From positions 15,939 to 23,313 of the forward strand of contig DIWC01000025.1 in the NCBI GenBank assembly GCA_002423425.1: DNA of 7,375 nucleotides. The letters run 5' to 3'. Source of the DNA: Peptococcaceae bacterium UBA6116. Its GTDB lineage: Bacteria > Bacillota > Desulfitobacteriia > Desulfitobacteriales > Syntrophobotulaceae. Positions 1 to 6,372 of this stretch are shown here, piece by piece. The position numbers were made by a program, and so were the translations under genes. The notes beneath the pieces are model-generated. The model saw only the letters and a list, made by a program, of their open reading frames with translations, ran no database searches and was not told where the DNA came from. How positions within the stretch are numbered: the first letter of the stretch is position 1; every line of letters starts with the position of its first letter.

Positions 1-11
1 TAATTTTTTTA

Positions 12-2132
12 CTAATTTGATAATCTCTTTTCAGATCCATAATTAGTGTTGAATGATTCCAATGACATAAGAATATTCCTGGGCTTATTCCCTTCATACG
101 CTCCGACTACACCCGCTTCTTCCAACATATCCATTAGACGGGCGGCACGGGAATATCCCACCCGTAAACGCCTTTGCAGAAACGAGACTGATGCTATCCC
201 AGTAGAGATAACAAGCTGTCCTGCGTCGCTAAACCGTTCATCAAAATCGTCATCATCTTTTTCAGCGTTCTTAGGTTCTTCTATTTGGTCATCACTTAAA
301 GTATAAGCTGCTACGCCTTGGTTTTTCCAATGTTCGATCACATTTTTGACTTCCTGTTCGTCTATAAAACATCCATGGACGCGTAATGGTTTATTTAATC
401 CTATCGGAGAATAGAGCATATCCCCTTTGCCTAAAAGTTTTTCTGCACCACCGGTATCAAGAATCGTTCTGGAATCGATCTGAGAAGAAACAGCAAAGGA
501 AATTCTGCTTGGTATATTGGCCTTAATCAAACCGGTAATTACGTTAACTGAAGGTCTTTGAGTGGCTATCACCAGATGAATACCTGCAGCTCTGGCCATT
601 TGCGCTAAGCGGCATACCGATTCTTCAATTTCGTTTGATGCTACCATCATAAGGTCGGAAAGTTCGTCAATAATTACCACGATATAGGGCAGTGATTTGC
701 CCTTAGTTGACTTGTTATAATGGTCTATATCTCTTACTCCATTACTGGCAAATAGTTCGTAACGGTTTTCCATTTCCAGGACAATATGCTTGAGATATTT
801 ATTTGCTTTTTTAGGGTCAGTTACTACTGGGGAAAGAAGATGCGGGATTCCGTTGTACTGGCTTAACTCCACCATTTTAGGATCAATCATTAAGAACCGG
901 AGGTCATCAGGCGTCACAGTATAAAGCAGAGAATTAATCAAACAATTAATAAAAATACTTTTACCCGAACCGGTAGCTCCGGCAACTAACAAGTGAGGCA
1001 TTTTCTCAAGTTCGCTGACCACGGTTTCATTCGCAATGTCTTTGCCGAGGATTACCCTTAGTTTTGCTTTGGAGTTTCTAAAAATATTCGTATCAATAAC
1101 TTCGCGAAAAAATACTGTTCTGGGATTGATACGTGGTATTTCAATACCTACGGCAGCTTTCCCCGGAATAGGTGCCTCAATTCTTATATCCCTCGAGGCC
1201 AGAGCCAGAGCGATGTCATCCGCTAAACTAACTATCTTGCTTATTTTCGTTCCGGGGGCCGGGGATAGTTCATAACGCGTAATTACAGGCCCCATGCTTA
1301 TATTTACAACTTTGGCTGTTATACCAAAAGTACTTAATACATCTTCAAGAAGATTCGCATGATGCTCTTCCTGATTCTGTTCGGTTCTATCCGGCAGACA
1401 TAATAAATCCAGACCAGGAAGCTGCCAGCCTTTTGCTGTAGGTTTTTCAAACTTAATTGCGTTATCAGTTTTCGTTCGATCTGCTTTCTGATTCTCAGAA
1501 TCGTCATCTTCCTCAGTAGAATAATATTTGGAAACGATTTGCCTTGGGAATACTCTTTGCGTGGGAAAGATATCGGTATGGCTATCCCTGGTAATCTTAT
1601 GGTTATCTCTAATAATAGTATCATTCGCTGCTTGGCTGTAATTGTCGCTGACTGAGCCTGAACCCCTGAAATAATCTCTGAATCCGTTTAGGTTTACTGT
1701 TCTTGCCGGTAAAAAAATATTTCTTTCCCCTTGGCCAAAGTAAGTCGAGTAATTCGTTCCCAAACTTTTATATTTATTTTCATTATTAGTATGTCTGTCC
1801 AGAAAAAGGGGTTGTCCGGAAAAATAATTGCTAAAACTGTATGAAGGGCGGTTCGAATGAATAACCTCAATTTTTTTATTATCCAGATCTTCATCTTCAT
1901 ATTTGTCAATATCCATATGTTTAGGTTTTTTAAAAATTCGCCAGCAAACAATAGTAAAAATGAGACAAATTGTAGGAATAATAAGAGAGTATGCGCCTAA
2001 TACGGTACGAAAAAAACTGAAAATCTTTGACGGAAATGTTCCAATTCCAAAGTAGCCAAGAAACCCGACTACTGACATAACAAAATAAAGAAGGGATAAC
2101 CCCTTAATTAGTAATCTTTTTAATAAACCCAA
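12..2132 (-). CDS. FtsK/SpoIIIE-family DNA translocase
   Basis: Membrane-anchored, ATP-driven double-stranded DNA pump of the FtsK/SpoIIIE family, which moves chromosome ends through the division or sporulation septum. From the TTG start it has 706 residues. Two hydrophobic segments are visible (about 12-30 and 44-64), then a Tyr/Asn/Asp-rich hydrophilic linker to about 235, then the motor: Walker A GATGSGKS at 385-392, Walker B VVIIDE at 485-490 and ATQRP at 523-527. A C-terminal winged-helix gamma domain (about 633-687, with RRLRVGYSRAARLM) reads DNA orientation sequences in this family. Many Firmicute homologues have about four membrane segments and are somewhat longer, so this N terminus looks reduced. 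An alternative GTG start at 2141 lies only one base after AGGAGGG, too close to work; TTG at 2132 has a 10-base spacer. The gene ends with tandem in-frame stops TAG TAA. It lies just downstream of the PHP gene, probably in one operon. ftsK versus spoIIIE/sftA cannot be separated from sequence alone. Confidence 0.95.
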   Translation of the reverse strand: MGLLKRLLIKGLSLLYFVMSVVGFLGYFGIGTFPSKIFSFFRTVLGAYSLIIPTICLIFTIVCWRIFKKPKHMDIDKYEDEDLDNKKIEVIHSNRPSYSFSNYFSGQPLFLDRHTNNENKYKSLGTNYSTYFGQGERNIFLPARTVNLNGFRDYFRGSGSVSDNYSQAANDTIIRDNHKITRDSHTDIFPTQRVFPRQIVSKYYSTEEDDDSENQKADRTKTDNAIKFEKPTAKGWQLPGLDLLCLPDRTEQNQEEHHANLLEDVLSTFGITAKVVNISMGPVITRYELSPAPGTKISKIVSLADDIALALASRDIRIEAPIPGKAAVGIEIPRINPRTVFFREVIDTNIFRNSKAKLRVILGKDIANETVVSELEKMPHLLVAGATGSGKSIFINCLINSLLYTVTPDDLRFLMIDPKMVELSQYNGIPHLLSPVVTDPKKANKYLKHIVLEMENRYELFASNGVRDIDHYNKSTKGKSLPYIVVIIDELSDLMMVASNEIEESVCRLAQMARAAGIHLVIATQRPSVNVITGLIKANIPSRISFAVSSQIDSRTILDTGGAEKLLGKGDMLYSPIGLNKPLRVHGCFIDEQEVKNVIEHWKNQGVAAYTLSDDQIEEPKNAEKDDDDFDERFSDAGQLVISTGIASVSFLQRRLRVGYSRAARLMDMLEEAGVVGAYEGNKPRNILMSLESFNTNYGSEKRLSN

Positions 2133-2142
2133 AAATACCACT

Positions 2143-2149
2143 CCCTCCT
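2143..2149 (-). promoter_or_regulatory. Ribosome binding site of the FtsK/SpoIIIE gene
   Basis: On the minus strand this reads AGGAGGG, a near-perfect Shine-Dalgarno. One base separates it from the GTG at 2141, and ten bases separate it from the in-frame TTG at 2132, so it argues for the TTG start. Confidence 0.6.
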
Positions 2150-2168
2150 AAAATATATCTTATCCGCT

Positions 2169-3014
2169 TCAATTATTATCGCGTATCCCAATCTGCAGAT
2201 AGTGTTTTAAATCTTCTCCACACTTATCCGGTACGGCAATCTGACCTATCCCAATAAGACTATAAAATCCATGATAATCACTGCCACCTGTCGAGAGTAT
2301 TGCTTTTTCTTTAGCTATTTTTTCGAAGAAAGAAATTCTCTCCTGTTGGCTATCCCAGTAACCGTAATAGACTTCCATACCTATTGGCCTGTAAGCTAAG
2401 AGATCGTCAATAAGATTTTTGTTCCTTATTAATCCCGGATGGGCCAAAACCGGTATTCCCCCTGATGCAAAAATAAAATCTACCGCATCGGTATAAGAAT
2501 TACCCTCATGTGGAATAAATGCAACCCCACCTGGTTTGAACCACGAGGATATAAGATTCCAATCAACCTGTCCCGGATGAGGCAGACTATTCCAAATCGC
2601 ATACATGATATGTGTCTTGCAAATAATTCCCTCAGGACTGGCTGTTTCCTCAACTTTTTCCCATTCAAGATCTAAGCCTTTTTGTTTTAGCTTCTGAAAC
2701 ATTCTCCATGTAATTTCCGACCTTTCTTGGCGTAAGGCTACAAGCTTTTCCTGAAGACGATCATCAGCAATATTTTTGTAGTAAGCAAGCAAATGAATTT
2801 CTTCGTTGCCAAAAAAAGTATTAAACTCAACCCCGGGAATCACCTCTATACCATAAGAAAACCCGATTTCTATGGCTTTTTCAACTGCTGATGTTGTTTC
2901 ATGGTCTGTAATCGCCAGTATCGTCACTCCGCTTTTAGAAGCGGCCAGCATAACTTCTTCTACGTTTAGGGAACCATCCGACATATTTGTATGTATATGC
3001 AAATCAGTTTTCAA
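2169..3014 (-). CDS. PHP-domain metal-dependent phosphoesterase
   Basis: A 281-residue protein of the PHP (polymerase and histidinol phosphatase) superfamily, the same general type as YciV/RnaAM 3',5'-nucleoside bisphosphate phosphatase. The metal-ligand set is complete: DLHIHTNMSDGS at 4-15 (H6, H8, D13), ITDHE at 35-39 (D37, H38), GVEF with E63, H74, AHPG with H192, and GSDYHG with D246 and H248. A trinuclear metal site hydrolysing a phosphate ester is expected from the family. A cytoplasmic location is inferred because no signal peptide or membrane segment is seen. The start is TTG at 3014: the first metal motif begins at residue 4, no in-frame ATG or GTG lies just upstream, and the next ATG (residue 11) would remove H6 and H8. 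The upstream sequence is purine-rich but has no clear AGGAGG. The gene ends about 36 bp before the translocase TTG start, so the two are likely co-transcribed. The exact substrate (nucleoside bisphosphate, oligonucleotide or other) is not shown. Confidence 0.9.
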   Translation of the reverse strand: MKTDLHIHTNMSDGSLNVEEVMLAASKSGVTILAITDHETTSAVEKAIEIGFSYGIEVIPGVEFNTFFGNEEIHLLAYYKNIADDRLQEKLVALRQERSEITWRMFQKLKQKGLDLEWEKVEETASPEGIICKTHIMYAIWNSLPHPGQVDWNLISSWFKPGGVAFIPHEGNSYTDAVDFIFASGGIPVLAHPGLIRNKNLIDDLLAYRPIGMEVYYGYWDSQQERISFFEKIAKEKAILSTGGSDYHGFYSLIGIGQIAVPDKCGEDLKHYLQIGIRDNN

Positions 3015-3164
3015 CTCTGATTTCTTCTTTCTCGCAAAATTTCGTTAATGTTAGTTTATTCTGTTTTTTCTACAAAAATCCTTCAAAATAATAATTGAAA
3101 TCAACGTATTTGCAGAAAAGTTTAATATTTGAAGTAAAAATGTTATCATAAATTTCAAACTAGG

Positions 3165-3193
3165 TTGACAACCATAATTGCGTCAAATATAAT
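3165..3193 (+). promoter_or_regulatory. Consensus sigma-A promoter of tRNA-Leu
   Basis: Perfect -35 TTGACA (3165-3170) and perfect -10 TATAAT (3188-3193) separated by exactly 17 bases. The expected transcription start is near 3200, a few bases before the mature tRNA at 3207, as is usual for stable RNA genes. Confidence 0.92.
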
Positions 3194-3206
3194 GTTATCT
3201 GTAAAT

Positions 3207-3293
3207 GCGGTCATGGCGGAACTGGCAGACGCGCTAGTTTCAGGTACTAGTGCTCGAAAGGGCGTGGAGGTTCAAGTCCTCTTGACCGCACCA
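3207..3293 (+). tRNA. tRNA-Leu (anticodon CAG)
   Basis: An 87-base class II tRNA. The acceptor stem GCGGTCA (3207-3213) pairs with TGACCGC (3283-3289), followed by discriminator A and an encoded CCA (3291-3293). The anticodon stem CTAGT/ACTAG (3234-3238 and 3246-3250) encloses loop TTCAGGT with anticodon CAG at 3241-3243, which reads the leucine codon CUG. A long variable arm (TGCTC GAAA GGGCG region) and T arm with loop TTCAAGT are typical of tRNA-Leu. It is transcribed from a consensus promoter immediately upstream. No clear U-tract terminator follows. Its 3' end borders the accessory segment, a position often used by integrases, but none is visible in this window. Confidence 0.97.
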
Positions 3294-3621
3294 TATTTAC
3301 TAACACATGGGTTCACAGGATGAGACAGTCCTACAGACGCACCAGATAAACTCCTTTATTCATTTATGTCAGGGACAGGGATGAAAGGAAGAGGTTATTT
3401 TATTTATGGCGAAACAAAAGGTCGTCAATATGAGAGAGGAAGGCAGAGGGTTAATGCATTAAGAGACAAGCTATCGAAGAGCACACATATTTTACTGGTA
3501 TAAATTTTTCTTCTGGGGTAATAATTTTTAAAGCAGGCGACAGATAAATAAAGGAATTCAAATGTAAAAAGAGAAAATGTAATGTGTAAAATTATTAATG
3601 ATACATGGAGGCGAGGGCTAG
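3294..3621 (+). other. Intergenic stretch after tRNA-Leu with no convincing gene
   Basis: About 328 bases between the tRNA and the small L7/L12-like gene. Bases 3327-3344 resemble the tRNA 3' end (AGTCCT ... GA, CGCACCA). A frame open from 3324 contains ATG codons at 3366 and 3381 and stops at 3503; it encodes at most 45 very basic residues (for example KGRQYERGRQRVNALRDKL) with only weak purine-rich sequence before it, and I do not recognise it. Bases 3521-3540 resemble the leader of the RES gene at 4112-4133 (ATAA, T-run, AAAGCAGG, GA). No consensus promoter is evident; TATAAA at 3499 lacks a -35. It may be a scar of decayed mobile or accessory DNA. Confidence 0.4.
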
Positions 3622-3870
3622 GTGCTTGACTTGAATAAAATAGTTTTAGAAAATAGCAAAACGAAAGCAATAAAAATTTTTAGAGAGCAGTCTAACCTTG
3701 GTTTGAAAGAAGCAAAAGATATTATCGAGGCAGCATATGAAATGAAAAGAAAAAATCCAAATTCAGATGCTAACGTGCTTTTAGGCGCACAACATATCGG
3801 AAAGGTTGAACATTCCAAAAGCGAAGATACAACTCCTCCAATACCATGGGAAGGCTTCACACCTTATTAG
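3622..3870 (+). CDS. Small protein with ribosomal L7/L12 C-terminal-like domain
   Basis: An 82-residue protein. Residues about 15-36 (core FREQSNLGLKEAKDIIE) match the signature helix-turn-helix of the ribosomal protein L7/L12 C-terminal domain, where GLGLKEAKDLVE binds translation factors on the ribosome. The dimerising N-terminal domain and hinge of true L7/L12 are absent, and the C terminus (after about 45) is a hydrophilic, Pro-containing tail ending in WEGFTPY. It is therefore not the ribosomal stalk protein itself but one of the small stand-alone proteins carrying this domain; their role is not established and I assign none. The start is GTG at 3622, preceded by GGAGG (3607-3611) with a 10-base spacer; TTG at 3631 is a less likely alternative. 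A terminator follows at 3928-3954, so it is probably monocistronic and separate from the RES gene downstream. Confidence 0.75.
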   Translation: MLDLNKIVLENSKTKAIKIFREQSNLGLKEAKDIIEAAYEMKRKNPNSDANVLLGAQHIGKVEHSKSEDTTPPIPWEGFTPY

Positions 3871-3927
3871 AGCAATATTTGAAGCTGAATTCTCTACAAA
3901 AAGTAACTTTAAAGGAGCTTCAATCTT

Positions 3928-3955
3928 AAAAAGGCTGCCATACAGCCTTTTTTTC
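3928..3955 (+). terminator. Intrinsic terminator after the L7/L12-like gene
   Basis: AAAAAGGCTG (3928-3937) pairs with CAGCCTTTTT (3943-3952) around a 5-base loop, followed by a run of T (seven in total). The A-tract on the left side means it could also stop transcription on the minus strand. Confidence 0.88.
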
Positions 3956-4019
3956 ATATTCGACAAAGGATATCCGGTGAAATTGTAGAATAATAATATC
4001 GTAAAAGCGACATAAAACT

Positions 4020-4060
4020 AAGCTACCTTACCCTGAAAAAGTGGGAGGTAGCTTTGTTTT
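4020..4060 (+). terminator. Second terminator-like hairpin upstream of the RES gene
   Basis: AAGCTACC (4020-4027) pairs with GGTAGCTT (4047-4054), with further CCC/GGG pairing inside, and is followed by TTTGTTTT. No gene lies between this hairpin and the previous terminator. It could be a backup terminator, a remnant of a lost gene's end, or an attenuator in the leader of the RES operon. Confidence 0.6.
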
Positions 4061-4128
4061 CGAGGAAAAGAATACGGATAAAGATCAATATATAAAAGGA
4101 ATTGAGCAATAATAAGATTTTCTAAAGC

Positions 4129-4134
4129 AGGTGA
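4129..4134 (+). promoter_or_regulatory. Ribosome binding site of the RES-domain gene
   Basis: AGGTGA, a match to the AGGAGGTGA anti-16S complement, five bases before ATG at 4140. It overlaps the upstream in-frame GTG at 4131, which argues for the ATG as the true start. Confidence 0.65.
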
Positions 4135-4139
4135 ACAAA

Positions 4140-5357
4140 ATGGGATGGGCAAAAAAACAAATGATGGAGCAACAGGAACGTGGGTATGGCAGTATAGACA
4201 AGTCAGTATGTGAAGATTGTGTTGGCGATTATGCTCTAAAACAGTTTATTACTGATAATGGTGACGAAGGGACATGTGATTATTGTAATAGCGAAGGGGT
4301 TTGCATTGATGTCGAATCGCTTATTGGTAAAATAATGGATGGCGTCCGCTTTGAGTATGAAGAAGCTGTTGAGTGCATGGGCATTGAAAAGGGTGAGTTT
4401 ATTGGAGCAGATACATGGGACACATATGATTTGCTATACGAAGTATTAGGGCCTGATATGGAATTGAATGACGATCTTTTGGATGACATTGTGAAAACAG
4501 TAAACGATACTACATGGTGTGAACGCGACCCTTATCAATTAAGGGAGAGTAAAGAAAAGGCGTCTATGTGGACCGCCTTTTCTCAAATGGTAAAAACAAA
4601 AACCAGATATGTATTTTTTCGTATGCCAGAAAGAGATAAGTACCAAGAAGAAGCTGCTTTTTTAATACTTGATCATATCAGTGATGAAATCGAAAGGCTT
4701 GGTTTAATTAAACCGTTACCGTCTGGATCGAGGTTTTACAGGGGACGTATGCATGATAAAAAAACAAAAATCGAGCTTGCCAAAGACTTAAGCTCACCCC
4801 CACATGAGAAGGCAAAATCAAATAGAATGAGTGCGGAAGGAATATCAATTTTTTATGGCGCAGATAGTGCAAAAACGGCTATAGCTGAAATATATGATTC
4901 GAGATATAGATTTGCAACGACGGCTATATTTCAAAACCTATACGACATTCAAGTTATTGATTTAACGCAGATTGCCAATATTCCTTACCCAAGCTTGTTT
5001 GATGAAGAAAGGCGAGGCTACAGAGAATCTTTGGCGTTCTTGCGAGAGTTGAATGATAATCTAACCCGACCAATCGAATCAATGGAAAGTATTGAATACA
5101 TTCCTGCTCAAATTGTTGCTGAATATTTCCGGTTTCTTTATACTTATCAGGGCAAATCTATCGATGGTATAATTTATCGGAGTTCAAAAGTGGAAGACGG
5201 CGTTTGCTATGCTTTATTCTTTAATCAGAGCCAGTGTCTTGAAAGTGATCCGAAAAGTTTATTCCCAGACCTTCATACGCAAATGATGAGAATGGATGAA
5301 AGCAGCATAGGCACTAATAAAGTGGAAATTGATATGCAACTAATAAAGATGTATTAA
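4140..5357 (+). CDS. RES-domain protein with cysteine-rich N-terminal domain (probable NAD+-degrading effector)
   Basis: A 405-residue protein. The C-terminal half (about 195-365) is a RES domain, named for its conserved Arg, Glu and Ser: FYRGR with R201, then GISIFYGADSAKTAIAE with Y239 and E250, then GIIYRSS with S348. RES toxins such as MbcT and ParT destroy or transfer NAD+, a known family property. The N-terminal region has paired cysteines C24-x2-C27 and C46-x2-C49, a likely zinc-binding knuckle, followed by an acidic helical region; this fits the 'HEPN/RES N-terminal' or HEPN-associated domain found fused to some RES domains. Typical RES toxins are only about 150-230 residues and sit beside an Xre/DUF2384 antitoxin; neither applies here. 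The start is ATG 4140 with AGGTGA; GTG 4131 would add three residues. A second accessory gene follows after about 49 bp and is probably co-transcribed. NADase activity in this protein is an inference. Confidence 0.87.
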   Translation: MGWAKKQMMEQQERGYGSIDKSVCEDCVGDYALKQFITDNGDEGTCDYCNSEGVCIDVESLIGKIMDGVRFEYEEAVECMGIEKGEFIGADTWDTYDLLYEVLGPDMELNDDLLDDIVKTVNDTTWCERDPYQLRESKEKASMWTAFSQMVKTKTRYVFFRMPERDKYQEEAAFLILDHISDEIERLGLIKPLPSGSRFYRGRMHDKKTKIELAKDLSSPPHEKAKSNRMSAEGISIFYGADSAKTAIAEIYDSRYRFATTAIFQNLYDIQVIDLTQIANIPYPSLFDEERRGYRESLAFLRELNDNLTRPIESMESIEYIPAQIVAEYFRFLYTYQGKSIDGIIYRSSKVEDGVCYALFFNQSQCLESDPKSLFPDLHTQMMRMDESSIGTNKVEIDMQLIKMY

Positions 5358-5395
5358 ATAGGTTTTGTGAATTACAATAACCATTTGAGAATTGC

Positions 5396-5401
5396 AGGTA
5401 A
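5396..5401 (+). promoter_or_regulatory. Ribosome binding site of the TIR/deoxyribosyltransferase-like gene
   Basis: AGGTAA five bases before ATG at 5407, in the context GCAGGTAAAC, close to the GCAGGTGAAC ahead of the RES gene. It lies inside the frame opened by the TTG at 5392, so it supports ATG 5407 as the start. Confidence 0.5.
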
Positions 5402-5406
5402 ACATT

Positions 5407-6360
5407 ATGAGTATAGTAAATAGTAAATCTAAATATTGGATCGATATATACGATTCTAAATTCGGCGAGAATATGGATCATGATGGATTTTGGGTAGCTT
5501 TTTTAAGAAGAAATATTAAAAACAGCCAGAGAAAGAATAAAATATTTGTTGATAGAATTAATCAATTTCTTTTCGAGAATAAATTGATCCATATCAGAAT
5601 AGGACTTCCCTACTACGATAGACTCATAGTATTCACAACGTGTGACAAATATGAAATAAATAAGGTCAAAAATTATCTTATCAGTCAGTTGAATATAAAA
5701 GCTAAATATTTGTATTGGAAAGCAGCGTTTGAATCTGATGATAATTGGAAGTATGGAAAGTGGTTATCATTATTGCAGCGAACTTTTGATGCTTATGAAG
5801 AATATCTAAATAAGAACAATTGTGTACAAAGAATTAATTTAAGAAATATACAGTTCTTGAAATCTCAAACCTATCAAAAGATTTTGGAGGAACAATGCAT
5901 GAAAAGAGAAAGTATGATAATAAAACCGGTGTTTGGATCTATTGATTATTCTATAAATGAGAATCTTGTGTTTGTATTAATGCCATTTGGTGAAAAGTGG
6001 TCTGACGATGTATATCATTTAATAAAGACAGCAGGCGATTCTGTTGGTATGGATATTAAAAGGGCGGACGATTTTCTTGAACCAAATGTTATACTGGACG
6101 ATATATGGCATTGCATAAATAAAGCAGCTGTAATAATAGCCGACATCACAGTACATAATGCAAATGTATTCTATGAACTTGGAATCGCCCATACATTGGG
6201 GAAAAAAGTTATTCTAATTAGACAAAAAGGTGGAATGAATACCCCTTTTGATATAACTGCCTGGAGATATCTTGAATACGGAATCATGCCTAAAGATGCA
6301 GACGTGCTTAAAGGGAATCTATGTAAGTTACTTTCATTGTATAAATCAAGTATCGTATAA
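5407..6360 (+). CDS. Protein with C-terminal nucleoside 2-deoxyribosyltransferase/TIR-like domain
   Basis: A 317-residue protein from ATG 5407 (TTG 5392 would add five residues). The C-terminal part (about 185-295) shows the pattern of the nucleoside 2-deoxyribosyltransferase-like and TIR-related Rossmann fold: VFVLMPFG at 188-195, a RADDF strand end near 219-223, DDIWHCI, then ADITVHNANVFYELGIAH at 245-262 with candidate catalytic E257, and KKVILI. Proteins with this pattern are often annotated as nucleotide-binding, 2-deoxyribosyltransferase or Pycsar-type TIR effectors, which cleave N-glycosidic bonds of nucleosides or NAD. The N-terminal half (about 1-170) is aromatic- and Lys-rich, without membrane segments, and I do not recognise it; it could be a sensor. 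It follows the RES gene closely, which suggests joint function, and ends 12 bp before def. AT content appears high: one sampled 60-base line (5641-5700) is about 22% GC. The exact substrate is unknown. Confidence 0.8.
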   Translation: MSIVNSKSKYWIDIYDSKFGENMDHDGFWVAFLRRNIKNSQRKNKIFVDRINQFLFENKLIHIRIGLPYYDRLIVFTTCDKYEINKVKNYLISQLNIKAKYLYWKAAFESDDNWKYGKWLSLLQRTFDAYEEYLNKNNCVQRINLRNIQFLKSQTYQKILEEQCMKRESMIIKPVFGSIDYSINENLVFVLMPFGEKWSDDVYHLIKTAGDSVGMDIKRADDFLEPNVILDDIWHCINKAAVIIADITVHNANVFYELGIAHTLGKKVILIRQKGGMNTPFDITAWRYLEYGIMPKDADVLKGNLCKLLSLYKSSIV

Positions 6361-6372
6361 AGGAGACGACAA

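Noticed and set aside
46..306. Open frame on plus strand opposite the FtsK/SpoIIIE gamma domain (86 codons)
   Set aside because: Antisense shadow of a well-supported gene; no recognisable domain and no ribosome binding site.
1036..1275. Open frame on plus strand opposite the FtsK motor domain
   Set aside because: Shadow of the translocase gene, with no independent support.
3082..3099. Inverted repeat TTCAA-N8-TTGAA in the divergent intergenic region, as a possible operator
   Set aside because: Five-base arms in AT-rich DNA are expected by chance, and no convincing minus-strand promoter lies around it.
3425..3670. 81-codon minus-strand frame in the post-tRNA gap
   Set aside because: Hydrophobic, cysteine-rich translation typical of AT-rich noncoding sequence; no ribosome binding site, and it overlaps the start of the L7/L12-like gene.
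3806..3988. 60-codon plus-strand frame overlapping the L7/L12-like gene and its terminator
   Set aside because: Runs through the strong terminator hairpin, overlaps a better gene in another frame and has no Shine-Dalgarno.
4091..4096. TATAAA as a possible -10 of the RES gene promoter
   Set aside because: No -35-like hexamer at 16-18 bases upstream; such hexamers are common in AT-rich DNA.
3294..6372. CRISPR array, insertion sequence or integrase in the accessory region
   Set aside because: No regularly spaced repeats, no transposase or recombinase motifs and no terminal inverted repeats were seen.
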